A DNA stretch of 6,745 bases, taken from the NCBI GenBank assembly GCA_021791455.1, contig JAJYWM010000013.1, positions 1-6,745 of the forward strand, read 5' to 3'. A program made the translations under genes and the position numbers. The notes below the pieces were generated by a model. That model was not told the DNA's origin. It saw only the letters and a program-made list of their open reading frames with translations, and made no database searches. Every line of letters begins with the position of its first letter. Within the stretch, counting starts at the first letter, position 1. The DNA comes from a bacterium. Its GTDB lineage: Bacteria; Chloroflexota; Dormibacteria; UBA8260; Bog-877. Positions 1 through 5,242 of this stretch are shown in pieces.

Positions 1-816
1 TACCGTGCCGTGTTCGGACGTGCCCCTCGATTCCGGCACCAGGGGCTGCTCAGCCGCCTGCCGCTGCGGGAGTGGCGCAACCACCAGGACCCCCGGGCCT
101 TCCCGCGCAACTCCCTGGAGGTATCCCTCGACCTCCCGGGCGGCCCGGTCGCCATCCACACCGTCCACCTAACCGCCGCCTTCCAGCGCCGTGGACGGGC
201 GGAGCCGGACCGCCTACGCGAACTGGGAGCGGTGCGCGAGCAGGCCAGCGGGGGCAACCCCGACCGCCACCTGATCCTGGGCGACTTCAACTCCCTTGCG
301 CCCGGGGAGCGAGTCGATGCGGCGGGATTCCTCTCGCTGCTGTCCGATTGGCGCCGGTCCGGAGCGTTGGAAAGGTACGGGACCCTCGGACCGGTGCCGA
401 CCCGGCGCCAGGCGGCGGTGGGGGCTGGCGGGGGGACGGATCTGGACCTCTCGCCGGTGGCCAGGGAGGGGATGCCGCGCCTCCCCTGGGTGCTGCAGCC
501 GCTGGTCGAGTTCGTGCCCAAAGGGGAGGCCACTGACCTTGTGGTGGGTGCCATGATGCCCCGGGAGGTGGTGAGCGAGATGCTCGCCGCCGGGTATGTC
601 GACTGCCTGCGCCGACTGCATCCCACGGGTGATGAGTTCACCTGTCCCACGTACCACCCAGCGGTGCGCATCGACTATCTATTCGCGACCCCCGTCCTAG
701 CCGACCGGCTCGTCGCCTGCGAGGTGGTTGGCAGGCAGGGTCCGTTAGCCGAGGTGGCGCGGCGGGCCAGCGACCACTTCCCATTGGTGGCGGAGTTTCT
801 CCTCGAGCCCGACTGA
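1..816 (+). CDS. Endonuclease/exonuclease/phosphatase (EEP) family hydrolase, 5'-truncated
   Basis: The reading frame is open from the first base and ends at TGA 814-816, giving 271 residues; the N-terminus lies outside the window. The fold is recognised from its ordered motifs. HTVHLT (residues 53-58) is the central strand with the conserved His. LILGDFNS (91-98) carries the Asp and Asn that bind metal and phosphate in this superfamily. RIDYLFATP lies near residues 220-230, and SDHFPLVAEF (257-266) carries the terminal Asp-His catalytic pair. Members cleave phosphodiester or phosphomonoester bonds with Mg2+ (DNA repair nucleases, sphingomyelinases, inositol phosphatases), and the sequence does not show which. 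The missing N-terminal part would hold the metal-binding Glu. Between the GDFN and RIDY motifs is a long, partly hydrophobic segment (about residues 155-200), so the loop is larger than in minimal members. About 70 nt separate it from the next gene, which seems to have its own promoter, so operon membership is doubtful. The family call is firm and the substrate is unknown. Confidence 0.85.
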   Translation, partial: YRAVFGRAPRFRHQGLLSRLPLREWRNHQDPRAFPRNSLEVSLDLPGGPVAIHTVHLTAAFQRRGRAEPDRLRELGAVREQASGGNPDRHLILGDFNSLAPGERVDAAGFLSLLSDWRRSGALERYGTLGPVPTRRQAAVGAGGGTDLDLSPVAREGMPRLPWVLQPLVEFVPKGEATDLVVGAMMPREVVSEMLAAGYVDCLRRLHPTGDEFTCPTYHPAVRIDYLFATPVLADRLVACEVVGRQGPLAEVARRASDHFPLVAEFLLEPD

Positions 817-838
817 GCCGTAGCGGGGGGCTGAGGGC

Positions 839-886
839 TTGACTGCAGCTTCGGGAGCCTCCGATCATTCCACATATACTCGGCTG
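839..886 (+). promoter_or_regulatory. Putative promoter region of the phosphorylase-menG unit
   Basis: This stretch is clearly more AT-rich than the DNA on either side, and its codons, read in the downstream frame, lose the strong G/C third-position bias. TTGACT (839-844) matches five of six bases of a sigma-70 -35 box; GATCAT (863-868) lies 18 bp downstream as a weaker -10. Separately, TATACT (875-880) is a good -10 of TANNNT type ending 6 nt before ATG 887. That spacing would make the transcript leaderless. No Shine-Dalgarno precedes ATG 887, which favours the leaderless reading. The two readings are alternatives and neither has been tested. Confidence 0.45.
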
Positions 887-1780
887 ATGGAATCCCGTGA
901 TCAGGCAGCGCCGCTGCCCCGGGCGGACTACGCCCTCCTGGGTCGTTCCGGGACCGAGCCGGCGGCGCTTCCCGACACCGACCCCAGGGTCTCCGTGGTT
1001 CTCGGACCCACCGCCTTCCCCACACCCTTCGGCACGACCCCCGACCTGGAGTTCCTCACCCTTCGGACCGACTCGGGCGAGCTCCGCCGCCTGATCTTCG
1101 TCCGTCCGGCGCCGACGCCAGCTCCTGCCCTTGAGGCCGGGCTGCCGGGCAGGGAGCACCGGAGTCTAGCCCTCTTCTGGGCGCTGCGGGAAGCTGGGGT
1201 CGTGCGAGTCGTGGCCGAGTCCGGTGCCGCCAGCATCACCCAGCATTTCCACCCCCGCGATCTGGTCATACCCCATGACTTCATCGACTTCACCCCGCAG
1301 CGGTCGGGATGGCTGTCTCCGGGCCGCCCGGTGTCGATGCGGGAACCGTTTTGCCCTGACATCCGCGAAGTGCTCTGGCAGCGGTCGCGGCGCTTCGCCG
1401 CCGAGAAGGCGACCCGCGCCTTCAACCGCGCCATCCACGCCTCGGTGGAGGGACCCCGGGCCGAGACGGCTGCCGAGGTAGCGGCGCTGGCGCGCCTTGG
1501 CGGCGACGTGATCAGCCACGGGGTCACTCCCGATGTCTATCTAGCCCGGGAGATCGGCGCCTGCTTCGGGACCGTGGAGATGGTCTTGAACTACGCTGAG
1601 GGCGTCCGACCAGAGTGGGACTTCGAGCTGCTGCGGGCCATCATCCGCGAGGGGGCCGAGGAGCTGGGCAAGGTGGCTCTGGACGCGCTGGCGGCGCTGC
1701 CGGAGGAGAGGACCTGTCTCTGCGCCGCCGGCCCCTCCACGCCTGAGGGCAGCACGGCCGAAGGTCTGCTCAGCGCATGA
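887..1780 (+). CDS. Divergent nucleoside phosphorylase (MTAP/PNP family), 6-oxopurine-type pocket
   Basis: This 297-residue protein belongs to the trimeric purine nucleoside/MTA phosphorylase family, whose members split a nucleoside with phosphate into base and sugar-1-phosphate. Family landmarks occur in order: LLGRSG (17-22, phosphate loop; usually GGTG or GGSG), TPFG (46-49), LFWALREAG (96-104), DLVIPHDFIDFT (125-136), MREPFCPDIREVL (151-163), EGPRAET (188-194) and TPDVYLAREIG (214-224). Several pocket residues differ from human MTAP as I recall it. The RH phosphate motif is R73-P74, the TT pair is E111-S112, NMT is S210-H211-G212, and the base-binding D-x-D is N235-Y-A237. Asn/Ala at the last site is, from memory, how Pseudomonas methylthioinosine phosphorylase recognises 6-oxopurines. 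I chose ATG 887 because it places the first strand about 12 residues in, as in homologues; TTG 839 would add 16 codons of non-coding character. Its stop overlaps the menG start (ATGA, 1777-1780), implying coupled translation. The family is certain; the substrate, and whether it is a phosphorylase or a hydrolase, is open. Confidence 0.82.
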   Translation: MESRDQAAPLPRADYALLGRSGTEPAALPDTDPRVSVVLGPTAFPTPFGTTPDLEFLTLRTDSGELRRLIFVRPAPTPAPALEAGLPGREHRSLALFWALREAGVVRVVAESGAASITQHFHPRDLVIPHDFIDFTPQRSGWLSPGRPVSMREPFCPDIREVLWQRSRRFAAEKATRAFNRAIHASVEGPRAETAAEVAALARLGGDVISHGVTPDVYLAREIGACFGTVEMVLNYAEGVRPEWDFELLRAIIREGAEELGKVALDALAALPEERTCLCAAGPSTPEGSTAEGLLSA

Positions 1781-2502
1781 CGGTGGAGGCGGTGGAGGAA
1801 GTTCTGCCGACAGCGGGCCGGCCTGAGGCCCCTGCTGTCCGGGCGATGTTCGGCGGCATCGCTGGCCGATATGACCTGCTCAACGCGGTTCTCAGCCTGG
1901 GCGAGGACCGCCGGTGGCGGAGGCGGGCGGCGCAGCTGACGCGGCTGCGGGCGGGAGGGCGGGCCCTGGATGTGTGCAGCGGCACCGGTGCTCTGGCACG
2001 CCTGCTCTGGCGCCGGGTGGGCCCGTCAGGCTCGGTGCTCGGTGTGGACATCACGGAGGAGATGCTTTCTTTGGCTGCCCGGGCGGTCCCGGAGGTGGAG
2101 TTCCGGGTCGGGGACGCCCTGGAGCTGCCCGTACCTGAGCGGGACTTCGACGCCGTGACCATGGCCTTTGGGCTGCGCAACATTGCCGATCATCAGAGGG
2201 CACTGCGAGAGGTCTGGCGGGTCCTGCGCCCCGGGGGGCGGGCGGTGATCCTGGAGTTCAGCTCGCCTCGGGCGCTGATGCGACCCCTTTATCGCGAGTA
2301 CAGCCAGCTGGTGATCCCCAAGGTGGCGAGGCTCCTTCTGGGACGCACGGGGGCGTACCGCTATCTCACCTCCTCCATCTCCGCCTTTCCCGGGCCGGAG
2401 GTGGTCGCAGGCTGGCTGCGGGACGCGGGCTTCGAGAGGGTGAGCTACCAGCGCATGACACTGGGGATCGTGGCCCTCCACATAGGGCGCCGCCCGGCCT
2501 GA
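1777..2502 (+). CDS. menG: Demethylmenaquinone methyltransferase (MenG/UbiE family)
   Basis: This 241-residue class I SAM methyltransferase performs the last step of menaquinone synthesis, C-methylation of the naphthoquinone ring of demethylmenaquinone, at the cytoplasmic membrane face. The UbiE/COQ5 hallmarks are intact. The first signature covers residues 24-48 (MFGGIAGRYDLLNAVLSLG, then RRWR). SAM motif I is LDVCSGTG (64-71), followed by the acidic strand end at GVD (89-91) and VGDALELP (111-118). The second signature is MAFGLRNIAD (129-138), followed by REVWRVLRPGG (144-154) and LEFSSP (159-164). AYRYLTSSISAFP (193-205) and the C-terminal MTLGIVALHIG (227-237) are also typical. Length is normal and all motifs are present, so it should be active. 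The start is ATG 1777, overlapping the upstream stop by 4 nt. Menaquinone rather than ubiquinone is inferred from overall resemblance to MenG proteins. In organisms making both quinones the enzyme is shared. Confidence 0.93.
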   Translation: MTVEAVEEVLPTAGRPEAPAVRAMFGGIAGRYDLLNAVLSLGEDRRWRRRAAQLTRLRAGGRALDVCSGTGALARLLWRRVGPSGSVLGVDITEEMLSLAARAVPEVEFRVGDALELPVPERDFDAVTMAFGLRNIADHQRALREVWRVLRPGGRAVILEFSSPRALMRPLYREYSQLVIPKVARLLLGRTGAYRYLTSSISAFPGPEVVAGWLRDAGFERVSYQRMTLGIVALHIGRRPA

Positions 2503-2518
2503 GCCACCCGCCCGCTCT

Positions 2519-2573
2519 CTTAGCGACTAAGTGAGTTAGAGTTGGGCGCGACAGCCATGGGGAGAAGCGTCAG
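2519..2573 (+). promoter_or_regulatory. Putative promoter/operator and Shine-Dalgarno of the ThuA-Gfo gene
   Basis: The 71-nt gap after menG holds an AT-richer island. CTTAGCGACTAAG (2519-2531) is a perfect 5-bp inverted repeat around CGA. The right arm pairs again with a second TTAG at 2536-2539 (CTAA-GTGAG-TTAG). TAGAGT (2537-2542) fits a TANNNT -10 box; no good -35 is seen at 16-18 bp upstream. GGGGAGAAG (2559-2567) is a strong Shine-Dalgarno, and its GGAG core ends 9 nt before TTG 2574, which supports that start. A repressor covering the nested repeats would overlap the -10 box. Promoter and operator roles are inferred from layout only. Confidence 0.4.
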
Positions 2574-4244
2574 TTGATTCGCGCGCTGGTGATGGCCGCC
2601 GGACCTGAGCTGGAGGCCATGGAGCCCTGGCTCTCCTACCTCCGTGAGACGAAGGAGGTGGAGACCAGGGTGATTGGCAGCCCCGAGGAGCTGGCCTCTC
2701 TCGAGAGGGCCGATGTGGTCGTGGCCCACGACCCGTCCGGAGCCTTGGGGGGGGCCGCGGAGGCCGGCATCGCCGACTTCCTCACCTCCGGCGGAGGGCT
2801 GGTTTCCCTGCACTGCACCAGCGCCAACTGGGGCCGGGGGCCACGACTCGGCCCTTTGATCGGCGCGGCGGCCGACCGGCTTCCAGCCGGTGAACTGGTG
2901 GTCGACGTCGAGCGTTCGGATCACGACATCACCCGGAGGTCTCCGACCTCGTTCACAGTCCTCGACTCCGGATTCACGGTCGAGGACGCTGGGGCGAACG
3001 GTGCGGAGGCCGAGGTTCTGCTGAGCACGACCTGGAGGTCGGGGCGGAGACCTCTCGCCACGGTCCGCCGTGCCGGTTCCGGCCGTTTCGTGCACTTCGG
3101 GCTGGGTGGCGCGGCCTCCACCTTTCAGTCACCCTCGGTCCAGGATCTGCTCTACCGGGGAGTGCGTCACGCCGCCGGCCGGTCCGAGGGCTCGCCGGTG
3201 GGGGTCGGGCTGGTGGGTTTCGGGGCTATCGGTCCCGAACACCTGTCGGCGATCTCGACCGTCCCAGGCCTGAGTGTGGCGGCGGTCGCCGACCACTCCC
3301 CGGAGCGGTTGAAAGCAGCCATCGCGCTGGCCCCCGAGGCGGCCTCGGCCGATGGCCTGGACGAGCTGCTGGATAGCCCCGCGGTAGGCGCAGTGGTGAT
3401 CTCCACTCCGCCGAACACCCACTTCGCCCTGGCGCGGCGCGCCCTGGAGGCCGGCCGCCACGTGATCGTGGAGAAGCCCTTCTGTCTCACCGTGGCGGAG
3501 GCGGATCAGCTCCTGGAGGCCGCAGCGGGCGCGCAGCGTACCCTCACCGTCTACCAGAGTCGTCGCTGGGATCCGGACTTCATGGCCCTTCGAGAGCTGG
3601 TGGAGACAGGCCAGCTGGGGAGGGTATTCCACCTTGAGGCCTTTGTCGGCGGCTTCGAGCACCCCTGCCATTTCTGGCACTCCGATTCCAGGGTGAGCGG
3701 GGGCGTGATCTTTGACTGGGGCGCGCACTACCTCGACTGGATCCTGCAACTGCTCCCGGGGCGGGTGGTCGAGGTGAGCGCCTCGAGCCAGAAGCTGATC
3801 TGGCTGGACGTGACCAACGAGGACCATTTCGTGCTCAGGATGACCTTCGAAGACGGGGCCAGCGCTGACTTCATCCACTCCGATATCGCCGCTGCTCGGA
3901 AGCCGAAGTGGTACCTCCTGGGTACCGAGGGGGCGGCGGTCGGGCTCTGGCGAGAGGAGAGCCGGCTGGTGGCCACCCCGACCGGGGTCACCGAGGTCCA
4001 GGTGCCGGTCGCCGATCTGCCCTGCGAGCTCCATCTCCTGCGGCCGGGACCGGCCGGCCGCAGTCACGACCAGAGGGTGGCCCTTCCCTCCGCCCCGCCC
4101 CAGGCCTTCTATCGGAACTTGGCGGGCCACCTGCTGGCCCGGGAGCCGCTGGCGGTCACACCGGAGGCGGCGCGACGCAACATCGCCATCATGGAGGCGG
4201 CGACGCGCGCCACCAGAAACGGTCCGCAGCGGGTCAGGATCTGA
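2574..4244 (+). CDS. ThuA-like domain fused to Gfo/Idh/MocA-family oxidoreductase
   Basis: This 556-residue protein has two domains. Residues 1-203 resemble ThuA-like trehalose-utilisation proteins, a glutamine-amidotransferase-like fold. The evidence is a first strand IRALVMAAG, ADVVVAHD (46-53), SGGGLVSLHCTS (72-83), SDHDITR (115-121) and a terminal VHFGLGGAASTFQSPSVQDL with YRGVRHAAG (194-202). Residues 209-556 are an NAD(P)-dependent oxidoreductase with GFGAIG (215-220, dinucleotide binding), STPPNTHF (277-284) and EKP (300-302) with the conserved Lys. D381 and H385 in DWGAHYLDW are the usual catalytic Asp/His. The family oxidises or reduces sugars, inositols and related polyols. ThuA and such dehydrogenases often sit side by side in sugar-use operons; here they are one polypeptide. 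TTG 2574 is chosen for its Shine-Dalgarno and because ATG 2592 would remove most of the first strand. The next gene overlaps the stop. Cytoplasmic, as no signal peptide is visible. Substrate unknown. Confidence 0.87.
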   Translation: MIRALVMAAGPELEAMEPWLSYLRETKEVETRVIGSPEELASLERADVVVAHDPSGALGGAAEAGIADFLTSGGGLVSLHCTSANWGRGPRLGPLIGAAADRLPAGELVVDVERSDHDITRRSPTSFTVLDSGFTVEDAGANGAEAEVLLSTTWRSGRRPLATVRRAGSGRFVHFGLGGAASTFQSPSVQDLLYRGVRHAAGRSEGSPVGVGLVGFGAIGPEHLSAISTVPGLSVAAVADHSPERLKAAIALAPEAASADGLDELLDSPAVGAVVISTPPNTHFALARRALEAGRHVIVEKPFCLTVAEADQLLEAAAGAQRTLTVYQSRRWDPDFMALRELVETGQLGRVFHLEAFVGGFEHPCHFWHSDSRVSGGVIFDWGAHYLDWILQLLPGRVVEVSASSQKLIWLDVTNEDHFVLRMTFEDGASADFIHSDIAAARKPKWYLLGTEGAAVGLWREESRLVATPTGVTEVQVPVADLPCELHLLRPGPAGRSHDQRVALPSAPPQAFYRNLAGHLLAREPLAVTPEAARRNIAIMEAATRATRNGPQRVRI

Positions 4245-5242
4245 GCGTACCGCTCCGCTGGGGGGTCTTGGGCGCGGCCCGGATCGCCCGGGCCGCGGTC
4301 GTGCCGGCGATCCGGGCCGCGGGCGGGGAGGTGGTCGCCGTCGGCAGCCGTGACCCGGAGCGCGCCGAGAAGATGGCCCGGGAGCTGGGGATCCCGCAGG
4401 CCTATCCAACCTACGAGGCCGTCCTGGAGTCCCCCTTGGACTGCATCTACCTGCCGCTGCCCAACTCCCTGCACCTGGAATGGGCGGTGCGGGCCCTGGC
4501 AGCTGGGAAGCACGTCCTGTGCGAGAAGCCGCTGGCACTCAGCGCGGATGAGGCGCTGGCCATGGACCGGGCGGCGCGCCGCCACGGTGGTGTCCTGGCT
4601 GAAGCGTTGATGTACCGCTATCACCCTCGCTGGGAGGAGGCTCTCCGCCTTCTCCGCTCAGGGGTTATCGGGGAGCCGCGGCACGTGGCGGGCAGCTTCG
4701 CCTTCCCGCTGGTGCCCGGGGACGACTACCGTTGGCACGCCGAGTCGGGCGGCGGCGCGCTCTACGACGTGGGCACCTACCTGATCAGTGCCAGCCGGCA
4801 GGTTTTCGGGGTGGAGCCGCTCCGCGTTCTGGCCCGGGCCCGACTCCGCGAGGGCGTGGATGTCCGCTGCGATCTGCTGCTGGACTTCGGGGAGCTGGGG
4901 GCGGCGGCCCTGGGCTGTGGCTTCGACCGCGGGGAGAGCCAGTGGCTCCGTGTGGAGGGAGCGGACGGCGCCCTGCGCATCCCACTGCCCTTCACCGCCT
5001 GGACGGGGCAGCAGGTACCGCTCTACCTGGAGCGCTCGCCGGCTGGCCCCGGGAAGCGGATCGAGACTTCCGCGGCAGACCCCTACCGGGAGATGGCGGA
5101 CCACTTCATGCGGACGGTCAGGACCCGGGGGCAGCCGCGCACCTCGGCCCGGGAGGCCTCCGCCAACCTGGCGGTACTGGACGCCTGCCGGAGCAGCATG
5201 GAGAGCGGAGCGGCGGCTCTTGTGGTCATGCCGCCAGGGTGA
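4241..5242 (+). CDS. Gfo/Idh/MocA-family NAD(P)-dependent oxidoreductase, probable CTG start
   Basis: This 333-residue dehydrogenase has a Rossmann domain then an alpha/beta domain. Motifs: RWGVLGAARIA (6-16, dinucleotide binding), VGSRDPERAE (34-43), YLPLPNSLH (70-78), GKHVLCEKPLALS (89-101, conserved Lys 96), EALMYRYHP (121-129) and GGGALYDVGTYL (170-181) with D176 and Y180. It resembles the branch containing D-xylose/glucose-fructose-type and dihydrodiol dehydrogenases, and differs from the preceding protein, which has D-x-G-x-H. The frame is open back to GTG 3908, but translation of 3908-4240 is a Gly/Pro/Arg/Ala-rich shadow of the upstream gene. That stretch contains no further ATG, GTG or TTG. 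The next one, TTG 4268, would cut off the first strand. CTG 4241 lies in a CTGA overlap with the upstream stop, exactly like an ATGA coupling, and yields the expected N-terminus. The Shine-Dalgarno there is weak. It probably works in the same pathway as its neighbour. Substrate unknown. Confidence 0.87.
   Translation: MSVPLRWGVLGAARIARAAVVPAIRAAGGEVVAVGSRDPERAEKMARELGIPQAYPTYEAVLESPLDCIYLPLPNSLHLEWAVRALAAGKHVLCEKPLALSADEALAMDRAARRHGGVLAEALMYRYHPRWEEALRLLRSGVIGEPRHVAGSFAFPLVPGDDYRWHAESGGGALYDVGTYLISASRQVFGVEPLRVLARARLREGVDVRCDLLLDFGELGAAALGCGFDRGESQWLRVEGADGALRIPLPFTAWTGQQVPLYLERSPAGPGKRIETSAADPYREMADHFMRTVRTRGQPRTSAREASANLAVLDACRSSMESGAAALVVMPPG

Noticed and set aside
839..880. TTGACT and TATACT as one paired sigma-70 promoter
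   Set aside because: The spacer between them is 30 bp, too long for one promoter; they were considered as parts of separate candidates instead.
2503..2573. Intrinsic terminator after menG
   Set aside because: The inverted repeat has only 5-bp arms, is AT-rich and is not followed by a T-run.
2557..2577. Six-codon minigene (MGRSVS) whose stop overlaps TTG 2574 as TTGA
   Set aside because: Its ATG has no good Shine-Dalgarno and the short frame could easily be chance; the TTG has its own strong Shine-Dalgarno.
2747..2754. Run of eight G in the ThuA-like domain as a possible phase-variation site
   Set aside because: The frame is intact through it and such runs are not surprising at this base composition; there is no second sign of phase variation.
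3908..4240. Upstream extension of the second dehydrogenase to GTG 3908
   Set aside because: The translated segment is a Gly/Pro/Arg/Ala-rich shadow of the overlapping fusion gene and adds no recognisable domain ahead of a complete Rossmann fold.
3129..4538. A 469-codon open frame on the minus strand
   Set aside because: It lies antisense to two clearly recognisable dehydrogenase genes and its product is low-complexity Arg/Pro/Gly-rich; long antisense frames are expected in GC-rich coding DNA.
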